Below are positions 34,022 through 44,475 of a stretch of DNA of 64,000 nt, piece after piece; positions within the stretch are counted from its first letter, which is position 1, and each line of letters begins with the position of its first letter. The notes below the pieces were generated by a model that was given only the letters and a program-made list of their open reading frames with translations, did not search any database and was not told the DNA's origin. Source of the stretch: Allodiplogaster sudhausi (Eukaryota; Nematoda; Chromadorea; Rhabditida; Diplogasteridae); assembly GCA_945643635.1 (NCBI GenBank), contig CALZFC010000013.1, positions 706,501 to 770,500 of the forward strand. Direction: 5' to 3'. A program made the position numbers and the translations under genes.

Positions 34022-34572
34022 CTATTCACAGGTGTCCTTCAGCGAACCGTAGTCGTGACCGCCAGAGAGATCGATCGGCACTCTCGTGTTGTGGAAGACC
34101 GTGTAGTGCCAGGCGTCTCCTGTGCCTTGAATGTTCACGTGGCCCCATTCGAATTCCTTGCTATCGATTGGATAGAATGACACGGCGTTCGTCTGGCACT
34201 TTGTGTTGCAGCTGTGGACGATCTTCAGGAAGTAGCTGTCCTGAATGAAGACAATATTAGTTGTGTAGATTACGAGAACAAAGTAGTAAGTTGTACTTTC
34301 GTCAACTTGACTTTGAGAGTTCGTTAAACTAACGAAGAACCAGTTGTGCGCGTCGCCATTGATCGTGTGCTCCGTCTTCCCATCCACAGTGACGTTCATG
34401 CGAGTCAGAAACTTGTTAGCTAAAAAAAAGCTAAATTCCTATTTTTTTTAATTAAAATAATTACTACTCGAAGTGAGTAATCATAGAATATATTCTTTTC
34501 AAGTTCTCAGCCCATTTATGTATTTTTTTCGTCGTCAAAATCTGACAGCTGAGAGTGTTGTAGTCCCACAAC
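34022..34572 (-). pseudogene. TTL15: 5'-truncated inverted copy of TTL12
   Basis: Exon 3 (34022 to about 34240) and exon 2 (34334-34419) match TTL12 almost exactly, including the open 93-nt intron between them. Of exon 1, only about 27 nt remain (34546-34572, encoding LWDYNTLS). The signal peptide and promoter are gone: at 34573 the sequence switches to a reverse copy of the ionotropic receptor's 3' flank. An ORF from the exon 2 Met gives 125 residues without a signal peptide. Not expected to be a working secreted gene. Confidence 0.78.
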
Positions 34573-35185
34573 CCAAGCAAATCCTGCATATAACTGTTTT
34601 GTTTTTGCTTCAATAATTGTGATCATCTGCTTTCCGTTACAAACGTACCTAAGAGCTTATGCAATGTTACGCGTAGCAACAAACCGATTAACCCTTGCTC
34701 CTCTTCAGGCACAACAAACACAATGTTGAAGATATTTTCTTGAGATTAATGAAAATGTATGTAAAACATAAGCAATAAAGTAAAAAGTTTATTCGTTTTC
34801 ACTTCGTTTTCTTTATTCGAAGTGGACTTGTGCTTGGCGAAGTTTCAATAAATATGATGGAAATATTAAGCTTCCAAATTTTCTAGACTTGTTTGCGCAG
34901 AGACCTGCTTTTTCCTATGAACTCGCTTAAAATATTCTCGTTCGAGCAGAAGAAGAAGGGCGGCGAAGAAGTAGACGAGGAGAAGGCCGCAGAAGGGAAA
35001 ACGCAAATTGTGGAAGGACATGACGGATAGAGAGATGCGCGGTGGCTTGTACTCGACCGACTCGCCTTGAGGCTGCGAAGTGTAGTAGCGGATGAGGTCA
35101 TCTATCTGAATCAATTGTCGATAAACATTACGGTAAATTATGCATATGTGTATTGTTTCTTTATTTACTTTCTTTGATTTTTTTT
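34573..35185 (-). pseudogene. Inverted copy of the ionotropic receptor's last exon
   Basis: Reverse copy of about 21935-22556. The reading frame at 34866-35114 gives the same 82 residues as 22013-22261, including the final membrane helix and LLLLLERE. No other receptor exons lie upstream (right) of it, so this is a fragment. Confidence 0.85.
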
Positions 35186-35689
35186 TTCTTTCTTTGATTT
35201 TTTTTTATTCCCCGATAATAATCATCTTTGCCAGAAATTTCTTTGCCATATCTAACTTTTCTCGCTGGTGTTTCCAAGACCATTTCTTTTATAGTAAGAT
35301 CTTGTTGTGCATTATTAAAGACCGAAGATTTGTTATATTGATCTCTTTTTTATTTGTGAAGTCACGGAGAGTTATAAATCGCTGAAGGAGAGTGAAAATG
35401 TATTTATGAGCAGTGTGTGCGATCGAAAACCACCACGCAAAATCACGAGCTGCTAACGAGAATCCGTGCTCATAAAGTGAATTCTTTTTTACGTTAAATC
35501 CATTGTATTTTTATTTACTTTAATTCAGTCATTTGTTCCCAAATGCTATTCGGTTTATTAATTTGGCGCGTAAAACAAATGTTTTTATTCCTTAATGCGT
35601 GTTTATCTTTACAGGTTCTGTTTTCGAAGCAAGTTTATTTTTTATCGAATCAATCCCTATATTATATCATACTTTACATGTAATTTTTT

Positions 35690-35796
35690 TTAAATTATCG
35701 TGCTTTTTGTGAATACAGTTGAAGCTGATGATGACTCTGGCGGGCAAAATCGCTGCCAGAAGTGATCGCCGAAAGAGCCTGTTCAGCTTGTCATGA
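35690..35796 (+). other. Possible terminal coding exon, unidentified
   Basis: After GTGAATACAG the frame reads LKLMMTLAGKIAARSDRRKS, then LFSLS and TGA at about 35796. GC content is higher than in the flanks. No family is recognised and no upstream exons were found, so this is tentative. Confidence 0.25.
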
Positions 35797-36069
35797 GGAG
35801 GCGAGGCGCGGCTACTCCGGCTGCCCTTATATTGGTTGATAAACTTGTTTTCCATCTTTCTCTGTATTGACACAATGAAATAATGCCGTAATGCCACAGT
35901 GAACATTTATATGGTAACGAACACTGTTGATGGTTGTCTCAGTTAGAGACTAACTGAGATCTCTTGCTCTCCTGCTTCTGCCTTTCCTACTCACTCTGAA
36001 AATGAAGCAATTTCCTTCCACTTCTTTTCATCTTCGCCATGACAGCGGGTTTGAATAGGAGAGCGAAGT

Positions 36070-36127
36070 ATTCAATATCTCTCTCTCGCTCTCTCTCTCT
36101 CTCTCTCGCTCTCTCGCTCTCTCTCTA
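36070..36127. repeat. CT microsatellite
   Basis: (CT)n with CTCGCT interruptions, directly before the coding fragment at 36127-36301. Confidence 0.85.
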
Positions 36128-36324
36128 AAGATATAACCCCGGCGAACACGGAATCTGAGAAGGAAAAAGCGCCCGAAGAAGATGAATATTAAAAAGATCA
36201 AACAGAATTCGTATAACGTGGCAAAGAAATTCAATGCGAAGTGCAGCGACTACATTACCTACATCATCGACCAGATTTACGATTGGAATGGAGCAAAAGG
36301 CGGTATCAGACCGAATTTACAATA
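36127..36324 (+). CDS. Fragment of an unrecognised basic protein (copy 1)
   Basis: The frame reads NLRRKKRPKKMNIKKIKQNS, then YNVAKKFNAKC and SDYITYIIDQIYDW. The minus strand at about 50860-51000 encodes the diverged relative RPKKINMKKIRQNAYDITQK followed by FNCKCEDYVRFIND. The changes between the two are mostly conservative, which points to real coding sequence. The stop is at about 36324; a donor might be GGTATC at about 36301. A possible continuation is the exon at about 37786-37972. Strongly basic N-terminal half; family unknown. Confidence 0.4.
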
Positions 36325-36702
36325 ACTTATTAAAGTGTCCGTGTCCAAAAATGTGATTCAATTTCACGGACAAAAAATTGAAGCGATGCTGCTGCTCGGA
36401 ACGCTGTTCACGTGCGAAGATCGTGCTAATTAAAGGACCCAGAACCTCACATTTGAATTGAACAAGCATATATAGAATATCATGGAAAACAAACTCACCG
36501 TTACCACTATTAGGTTTCGTTGAGTGAAAAATCACCGGACATTATAGTGTTTTAATATACATATATGTTTTAATATATTATGAAGTATAATTAAATTCTC
36601 GTTTTTTATGCATATGTTTGTATTATATTACTTATTGTTAGATTTATAGATAACTATACATCAACGGGTCAAAGAATTTCGTTTATATTCCGCAATTCTT
36701 GA

Positions 36703-36745
36703 GTCCACATTCCTTATCCTTCAAGATCGGATAAGGAATGTGGAC
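36703..36745. repeat. Perfect 17-bp hairpin
   Basis: GTCCACATTCCTTATCC, a 9-nt loop, then GGATAAGGAATGTGGAC. It lies just inside the left arm of the 36.44-38.33 kb inverted repeat. Confidence 0.8.
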
Positions 36746-37239
36746 CTGAGACGCTGGACAGGAATCAAGGATTGGCTCAAGATGGCATTCAAGAGGAAGA
36801 TGGATTGAGATCAACCAAATGGAACAGAATCGGTGGGCCTACATCTCCACCTACTGGATCCCCTACGAAGCAGTCCATCGACGTAGGCCCGGTCGTCCAT
36901 CCATTCGCTGGCGAGACCATCTTCCCTGACCACTTTCTCTCCCTCTCACTCATATCCCGCAACGAAGTTGACGTTCGGCCTATAAAATCCCTGTGCTCAT
37001 CCCACAAGCGGCCTGATACAACGATAAATTGTAAATTGTAAATTGTAACCTCAAGGCTCTTTCGAAGAATTTCAGAATTCCCTCAAATTATTATTTTTTC
37101 CTTGCTCACTAATAACTATAATAATCCTTCTTTCATCTGTGTGATGAGCCACTCCGTGATTGGCACATCCCAACTGCCTCAGAATTAGCATCTTCATCAT
37201 ATTCCGAAGAACCTGGTATATTCTGCAATTAGTCCTTTC

Positions 37240-37385
37240 AGTCTCTCTCTCTCTCTCTGCCTCTCTCTCTCTCTCTCTGTCTCTTTCTCAGTGGTTCTCT
37301 CCTTCTCTGTCACGGCTCTCTCTCCATCTTTCCCTTTCTCTCACTCTCTTCCACCTATTTTTTTCATTTTCTTTCGCTCTCCTTT
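37240..37385. repeat. CT-rich tract
   Basis: Low-complexity (CT)n with CTGT and TTTC interruptions. The Ser/Leu-rich reading frame across it is an artefact. Confidence 0.8.
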
Positions 37386-37785
37386 TATCCCATGGGCGGA
37401 GTAATAATTGTAAGTGGGTTTATGATTTTAAACATTTATGATATTTAAAATGCCAATGAAAATCACACCTGGCAAGGGATTCGGTTTTTTTCATATCGCT
37501 TTATCACCACGGATGGCCTCTCAATTTGGCGTTAAGGTGGTTTCGTTTCAAATAACGGTGTAAATTTTTTTATTTGGCTTTTGAAAACCGATACCATGTA
37601 TCGCAAGCGAGCATCATCCAGGATGAATTCTGCTGAACAATCCTGCAAAGCAAAATATTGACGTGTACAAATAACATACATTTATTTGTTTATTATCAAC
37701 ATGGAATGCAAATCGAGTTACCAAACCACTCTCTCTCTCTCTTTCTCTCTCTTTCGGGATATTGAAGATTTGTCGCAACTGTTCA

Positions 37786-37972
37786 GCTGGCGGAAAGTTT
37801 GAAGGGCAAAGCGGAACATTTGATGTGTAGGGTACGACTTGCTATAATTCTGCAGCAGGGGGAAGCATTGAAAGAGATGAGGGAAAGAGAATTAGAAGAA
37901 GAAGAAAAAGAAAAGATGTCAGAACGGAGACATTCAAGCTCGGCACGCGGTCGTCTTTCCCGTCGCTCTCGC
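37786..37972 (+). CDS. Possible terminal exon: charged helix and Arg/Ser tail
   Basis: After ACTGTTCAG the frame reads LAESLKGKAEHLMCRVRLAI, ILQQGEALKEMREREL, then a run of Glu/Lys and SERRHSSSARGRLSRRSR before TGA. No stop interrupts it. It resembles part of a second frame near 50760-50850 on the minus strand (QLCELNIAKQEL), so it may belong to the same unknown gene as 36127-36324. Function not recognised. Confidence 0.35.
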
Positions 37973-38759
37973 TGAGAATGCGACAGCATGGCGATGTAAA
38001 AGACGCACGGGAAGCATGTGACAGCGAATGTTTAATTATGTAGGTAAATAAAATAATTTAACTTAAAATACTTCTCAAGAATTGCGGAATATATACGAAA
38101 TCCTTTGACCCGTTGATGATGTATTACTATAACTATCTATAAATCTAACAATAAGTAATATAATACAAACATATGCATAAAAGACGAGAATTTAAGTATA
38201 CTTCATAATATATTAAAACATATATATTAAAACACTATAATGTCCGGTGATTTTTCACTTAACGAAACCTAATAGTGGTAACGGTGAGTTTGTTTTCCAT
38301 GATATTCTATATATGCTTGTTCAATTAGCAATCGTTGCTACAAGTTCGACGCGTATAGCAAAAGTGAAAAAATTCATAGTTGGAAATCGGATATGAAAAC
38401 AGGTTTACTGGCGTTTTCGAGGGTTCTGAAGCGAATGGCCCAAAAATGATTACTATGTCTTCTTACATTAGTACTCGGGCATGGTCCCATAACCATTTGT
38501 CTTGAGTTCCATGCCAAAAAGCACTGTCTCCAAAACATTTTGACATTTGGACACGGCACATTTTTTTTTGGGTTTTTCGACGCCAAATCGATTTTTTACT
38601 TTCCGATCCAATGGAAGATTTCGACAATAGCTTGGTTTTTTTGTAAATAATTAATCTCGATTAAATTTAGGGAACGTCTGCGTGGAAAATGAAGATCAAA
38701 CGCTTTTTCATTGTAGTGTCACGACTCGTCAGGGTCATCATATATAACTTATCAATATG

Positions 38760-40265
38760 GCAGATTGACTTAGTAAAACTACAGGGCAACGGAATACAAG
38801 AGATAAGCAATCGAAAGTCGTAAAAATATATTTCATGATCGATCAATAAATAAATAATTTAATTATTTAATTAAGGCACGAACCGTAACAATGTTCTAAA
38901 TGTTCTTCGAAGAAGCACATTGTTACGATTGAGAATGCATATTGAAAGTCCGTTTTCTGATATAATGTTGTAAACGCCCGTCCGAATGGACGTAATGTGC
39001 CTTAAACGCTAAAAAAAAAAGAAATAATGATTCATTGTTGGTTGTTTAGTATAAATATGACTAAAATTATCAATTTGTGGCGGAATTTCTTTCTGGCGTC
39101 CAGCTTGGCGCTCATCGTTGTGTTTGTGGATGTCTGCATATACATATATTTAAATCGGAAAAGTTGTAATACCAGGTTCGGAGGTCACACGAGAGTGGCT
39201 GCGTTAAAAGAAAAGCCTTTTTTAAAGTTAGATTTTCACTTTGCGCCCAGTGTGGCGCCAATCGTTGCACATTTGGGGATGTGTGCATATTAAATAGCAT
39301 CAAACTTTGAAATTTTTGGAAGAGTGAAAAATGTGTGAGTGTTTTTAAAATAGCGATTTCTGGCGGAACTTGTGCATGGCGTCCTGTCCTGCGCCCAAAA
39401 GCATAGCTGGTTCGGAGAAGTAAAGAGTGTTGCATAGTTGGAAAAATGTCCTTTAGTTGTTAAATTTGTGTCTGGCGTCCTGTCTCGCGCCCATCGCGTC
39501 GTTGGGTGGAAATTTTGGTTTAAAATTTAATAAAAAAGGAAATAATTCTTACTGCTTGATTCTATAGGAAGCCGGCTTCTTAAAATATTCCTCTTAGGAT
39601 AAAACTCCTGTCAATTCAGCGCCACATTTGTAATAAGTAAACCACAGGATTCACCTTATCAGGTGTTTTCCTTGATATATTTAATTACTAATAAAAGCAG
39701 GAAACCCTTGTTTCCCTTGCATTGTGGGGGATCATTTCTTCCTCCTCGGGACTATCCATTTGGCTCACGATCTGAGATCGAAAAGTAGAGAAATCACCAG
39801 TAGTAAGTACTGAAATGTTTATCTGTGCGGAATTCGCTGCAGATGCCTGGAAGACTCCCTTGGCACAGCTTTTGTTGTAATTAAGCGTTCGTTTAATCCG
39901 GCGAAAAGAGAAGGCGATGAGTACCGCCGTCCTCGCCAAATTAACACGAAGAAGCTGGGTCCAAAACAACTACGATATATCAGACCGAATTAACAATGAC
40001 TTATTAATATGTCCGTTCGGTAGAGTAGAACTACCGGGCAACGCATTTTAGGTGAAAAGGAAGAGCAATGCCATCCATTCAAGAGTCGTTAAATAATTTT
40101 CATGTTTGATTAATGAATAAATAGGTTAATAAGTTAGTTAGTTAATTAATTGATCAATTTACTAAGACACAAGGCCTAATTAACTAATTAATTAATCAAT
40201 TAATGAATAAATTAATTGATACACGAAGCGTAACAATGTTTTGAATGTTCTTTGAAGACAACAGA
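38760..40265. repeat. Pair of direct repeats in AT-rich DNA
   Basis: About 38760-38930 and 40020-40265 share ACTAC-GGGCAACG, AGTCGT-AAA, a TTAATTAA-rich core, then ACGAA-CGTAACAATGTT and GAATGTTCTT-GAAGA. The second copy has an expanded TTAATTAATTAA core. Between them, 39070-39500 holds degenerate copies of a TTTCTGGCGTCC/TTGGCGCCCATCGTTG unit. Confidence 0.55.
39070..39505. repeat. Degenerate tandem repeat, TCTGGCG-TCC-GCGCCCATCG units
   Basis: Four diverged copies begin near 39078, 39225, 39357 and 39462. Each has GGCG-AA-TT, TGGCGTCC and GCGCCCA-CG blocks. The first copies are followed by GGATGT-TGCATAT. Confidence 0.5.
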
Positions 40266-40269
40266 AAGT

Positions 40270-41090
40270 AAACGAGATCGAAGCTGAAGAACACAAATAA
40301 CATTGTTTATACATTTAATGTTTTTAACAAACTTCTCGTAATAGCTGGATTCGCGTGTGCGATGCGTATCATCTTTTGGTTAGAGGGACAGGAAAATGAT
40401 CATTGTGTTACGGTTTATTTATGATCACAATTTCTAAATACACTCGAGCTTAAGTTTGATAACTTTTGATGTCATTTTTTCAAAGAATAATTCAAATTTG
40501 ATATCCAAAGAGTATCGCTTGCCTGTGAAAACACCGTAATTCCTATAGAGGGGTACTTCAAATAGAAACAAATAAAATAAGATTTAAGATTTTTTAAAGT
40601 TGATGGTGAGTTTAACGACTGTATAGAACTGAGACATAAGCTCCGCCTAATCATATTGATGGGCATCCTTATCACTCCGTTTACGCTTTAAGAAGATTTT
40701 GTAGGAAACAATAGATAAACAAACGAACGAACAAAATTCGTTCACTGCCTATTATTAAAAAAAATCATTCAGTAGAATAAATTGTGAGAACATTAATCGA
40801 AAAGGCGCTAGTTGTTGTATATAAATAATTTCGTAAAAAAAATAGTTAGAGCGAGCTTCCTGATTTATTCTTTTATTATCTTTGTCCTGCGAGATCGTTT
40901 TCCTTTGTTCTATTCTTAAACTTCCGGTACAGCTTCGACAACTATTGTTGTATATCGCCTTGTATTATTATTATTTCACGAGAAACCTGTAATCACCTCA
41001 TGTATTCGATTTTAGAAAGCAAATGAAATTAAAATCTGTAACATTTTTTGTAAATTTACATCTGCTGTGTATGATAACTTTTCATAAAAG
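40270..41090. other. AT-rich intergenic DNA, nothing recognised
   Basis: Short reading frames only. No TTL exon, promoter or repeat family was identified before the 3' flank of TTL16. Confidence 0.45.
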
Positions 41091-41302
41091 TGTTGAATTT
41101 TGTATTGCTCACGATTCCAACTCGATCATAGATGTGTTTGTAACGAGAATCTTTTAATGCAGATGAATTTAACCGATCAAAAAAAAAAAACGCGAAACAT
41201 TTATACGGGTATTGCTTGGGAGAGAAGGAGGGTGGGCCAAGAGGGACGAAGGAGGGGGAAAAAGCCTAGGGATGATGGTGGTTGAGAGGATGTCTCCCAG
41301 AG

Positions 41303-42069
41303 TTATAACTGATTATAATCATGAACGCCCGCATTTCCACAGCCGGCCTTCAGGGAGCCGTAGTCATGACCGAGAGAGAGATCGATGTGATCGTAATAGT
41401 TCTCCTTGTATTGCCAGTGATCCCCATGCTTCCTAAAGTCGCTGTATTCATTGATCGGGATGTAGGACCAGGCGCTCTTCGGGCACTCCGTATGGCAGAG
41501 ATGGATGACCTTCAGGAAGTACTTGTCCTGGAACAACAAAAGTATCTTCAGGAAGTACTTGTCCTGAAAGAACAAAAGTATCTTCAGGAAGTACTTGTCC
41601 TGAAAGAACTAAAGTATCTTCAGGGAGTACTTGTCCTGAAAGAACAAAAGTATCTTCAAAACTACCGGCTGGACAAAAGGCCAATTGCCGGCGTTGCCTT
41701 CGATCGTGATCTTTGAAACGCCATCCACACGAACGTCGACGAGGCGGCTCACCAGCTTGTGATCTCAACAAAAATAAGTGATTATAGAATTTTTTACTGA
41801 ATTTCATAACTTTATAAAAAAGAGACTTTTTTTACTGCATAATGAACTAGTGCGGCAGATTATTTCTTATTTTTAATATAGTTTTAGTCGCGTGTTAAAT
41901 ACTGACTGCCAGAATTGTGGTAGTCCCACAATTCAACGGTCGCCCAGCGATGCACGTTCCATTTCAGAGGGCAGTGGAGCGTGAATAACGCCTTCATCGA
42001 AGCGCCAGAAGCCAGCGAAAACAGCGCGGACGCCCCAATCAAGACGAGGGCGAGGGAGAAGCGAAGCAT
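41303..42069 (-). CDS. TTL16: transthyretin-like secreted protein with extended C-terminus
   Basis: Exons on the minus strand: 41907-42069, 41666-41763, 41303-41527; 486 nt, 161 residues. Exon 1: signal peptide MLRFSLALVLIGASALFSLAS, then LHCPLKWNVHRWATVELWDY. Exon 2: VRVDGVSKITIEGNAGNW (VDGVS for VDGKT). Exon 3: DKYFLKVIHLCHTECPKSA, then HIDLSLGHDYGS and CG, but the usual stop is absent and 13 more residues follow. Intron 2 (41528-41665) is almost entirely copies of the exon 3 start at 36-nt spacing, with acceptors at 41563, 41599 and 41635. Using the 41563 or 41599 acceptor inserts DKYFLKILLLFQ-type units in frame or meets a TAG. Long-leader class; TATA at 42257-42263. Confidence 0.7.
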
Positions 42070-42256
42070 TTCTAGAATAGTAAAGAAGTAAACAAGATGG
42101 ACAGACAATTTGGTCATTAATATTTATGATATTTTTTGAGGGGAAATAGAGAATTCAGAGGGATCAATTGAGAGAGAGAAAAGAGCGGACCCAGGAGTAG
42201 ACAGATCGCCAGAGGAGAAGGAACGAAGAATGAGAGCGAGCTCGGCCAATTCTCAC

Positions 42257-42263
42257 TTTTATA
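42257..42263 (-). promoter_or_regulatory. TATA box of TTL16
   Basis: The minus strand reads TTTGAATTCCGTATAAAAGT, then the leader CTCTGGCGATCTGTC. The family element GAACTGCTGCCGTGCAATTA lies at about 42418-42440. Confidence 0.6.
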
Positions 42264-42667
42264 CGGAATTCAAAGTACAAATTAAACTGCCCTATTAGTG
42301 CAAAATAAGTGCTGAGCAACAAATGAATTAATCTCTCTTCTGTTTTCCTCGTGATCCTACCTCGGGGTCCACTTTTCACACGTTTCACTAATTTTGAAAT
42401 ATCAATAAAAAATGAATAATTGCACGGCAGCAGTTCAATGAACCACCACAGTAAACCATTTTTTCGTTCGGATTTCAAAGGACAAATTAAAGTTAATTGC
42501 TAGTGCAAGAAAAATAAGAATTTTAACGCGTTAAGCAATATAAGCTATATTGTTTGCAAAGCAATCAATAGCAGTTTGCAATTATTAATAAGCACTCTTC
42601 AGACGACACAGTAACTCCCCCCGTATAAAAGTAGAAATTAAATTTTAAAAAAACAAGGCAAACTTAC

Positions 42668-43271
42668 AAAAACCCAGTTGTGGGCGTCGCCGTAGATCGT
42701 GTACTCTGTATGGCCATCCACGAGGACGCCTTCGAGGCGGCTCAAAAATGTGTGATCTGAAAAATCTATGTTTATTCAATTGTAATTTATTAAAATAAAA
42801 AAAGCTTAATTCTCAAAATAAGTAAATACATAAAAAAAATTTAGACGAGTTTCATTTTAAAAGTTTAGTTCATACACAAGAGGAGACAACCACCGAGAAA
42901 GAATTAATGCAAAAATGGCCGAGTCTGGGTGCCCTTTGAGTAGACACTCTCTCTCATTCTCGAGTGCAATTTCTAAGATCCCAGAAAAAAAGCTGCGTAA
43001 AAATAGCAAAAAAAAAAACTGCATGAAAATAGTTCGAGAAGGGCCACGGAAATTTGACAGAAATTTAATTGTAAGTTGAATGCAAATTTTGCGCGGTTAG
43101 TCATCAAATTCTCCGACCGCCGACATAGTTGTAGTAACACAACTCGACGGTGGCCGTGCCGTTCTTAAGCCAATCGTCACGGCAGAACAGAGTGAAGGCT
43201 GCCGTCATCGGCTCGTTTGCCGAAGACAGCGAAAAGAGCGCAGACAAGAAGAGGACGGAGCAGCGAAGCAT
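42668..43271 (-). pseudogene. TTL17: transthyretin-like gene lacking exon 3
   Basis: Exon 1 (43118-43271) encodes MLRCSVLFLSALFSLSSA, then LFCRDDWLKNGTATVELCYY, where the conserved Trp of VELWDY is Cys. Exon 2 (42668-42756) encodes VLVDGHTEYTIYGDAHNW and ends at a GTAAG donor in phase 0. No exon 3 follows: the next sequence to the left is promoter-like (ATTTCAAAGGACAAATTAAA) and then the promoter of TTL16. Splicing into TTL16 exon 3 over 1.1 kb is conceivable in phase, but there is no evidence for it. Confidence 0.65.
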
Positions 43272-43458
43272 TCCTATAACACTATAAACAAGTAGAAACA
43301 AATATGGACAGACAATTAATTAGCTTTTTGGTCGATAAGATTTGCGAAATGATAGTGGCTAGAATTGAGAGGGATGAAATGAAAGATAAGAGCGGACCCA
43401 GGAGTCGACAGGTCGCCAGAAGAGAAGGAACGGAGAATGATCTCAGCCAATTTCTCAC

Positions 43459-43465
43459 TTTTATA
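43459..43465 (-). promoter_or_regulatory. TATA box of TTL17
   Basis: The minus strand reads AAATTTGTATAAAAGTGAGA with the family leader downstream (GGCGACCTGTCGACTCCTGG). Confidence 0.55.
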
Positions 43466-44159
43466 CAAATTTCAGACTACAAATGAAAGTGCTCCACAAG
43501 TTCAAAATTAGAATAAGTGCATGAAAAACTCTTTATTTTCCTCATTATCTCCCCCCTGGGACCACATAAATCTTACTGTATTCTGGGCAATTTAATTAAA
43601 TTGTGCCTTACTATGTGAAGCGGCTACTTTTTGGAACGGCCTGCGGCAAAATCCTCCGGTTTTTCTTGCTTGTTTTTCTAAGAAGGCTTTCCTTCTAACA
43701 AAGGATTGGTCTCAGCATTCCCCGAAGTTATAAAATTATTAATAAACCATTCAAAAGCTCTCGTCATAATAAAAAATAATTTCCAAACACATTTTATTTG
43801 CATAAAAAACCGGAAAAATCCCCAACATTAACATTTTCATTTCATTTTCTAACTTTATTGATGTATATGTACGTGATAGTAGGCCATAAAAAACCTAGTC
43901 ATTAAAAAAACCTAATCACTGTTGATGCAAAAAACATTCAAAACAGCATTTCGACAAGCTTACCTACAGTACCTTGAAATTGGCCGCTAGAATTTACTAT
44001 TTGTGAATTCAAGAGACCTCGGTCTGTTGCTCGCTTGTTTTTCAAAGAATGCAATGCTACTTAGTCATGTGCCTTTCCTGTGCCCGGAGACTAATCTCAT
44101 TTTCCTCCTTTAGCTATCAACGTCTTTGCTCCATGTGAATTATCGAATCTTCTGCTTTT

Positions 44160-44475
44160 CCTTTTTATTCTTGTTTCTCTCTTTCTCTCTCTCTCTCAGT
44201 CTCTCAGCCTCTTTCAATGTCTCTCTTTCTCTCATACTCTCTCTCTCTCTCTCTATCTTTTCTACTTTGCATCCTTTTATGCGTTTGCCAGTCGGATGAC
44301 AACTCTGAACATTCTTTACCTCATGTCAGTTTCCTCTATTTATCTTCCTTTCTCTTTCTCAGCTGTTCTCTCTCTCTCTCTCTTTCTCTTTCTCTCACTC
44401 TCTCCTTTTCTCTCTCGCTTTCTCTCTCCCCTCTCTATCTCTCATTGTCAATGTCTGTCACTCTTTTGAACTATC
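44160..44475. repeat. CT-rich tract
   Basis: Interrupted (CT)n, part of the composite repeat. It contains GCGTTTGCCAGTCGGATGAC, which is mirrored near 59875. Confidence 0.75.

Larger units (their letters stand above)
28690..34572. repeat. Large palindrome: arms 28.69-30.29 and 32.97-34.57 kb
   Basis: The left arm holds TTL12 (from the end of exon 1), its 3' flank, and the promoter and exon 1 of TTL13. The right arm is the reverse copy, with TTL15 and exon 1 of TTL14. Coding stretches differ by only single residues (for example GHMNIQG against GHVNIQG). About 2.7 kb of non-matching sequence lies between the arms, including a tRNA-like SINE. Confidence 0.85.
36440..38330. repeat. Inverted repeat pair flanking 1.4 kb
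   Basis: About 36440-36700 is repeated in reverse at 38075-38330. Shared landmarks are CAACGGGTCAAAG/CTTTGACCCGTTG, GTTAGATTTATAGAT, ATGCATATG and TCACCGTTACCACTATTAGG. The arms are similar but not identical. Confidence 0.75.
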
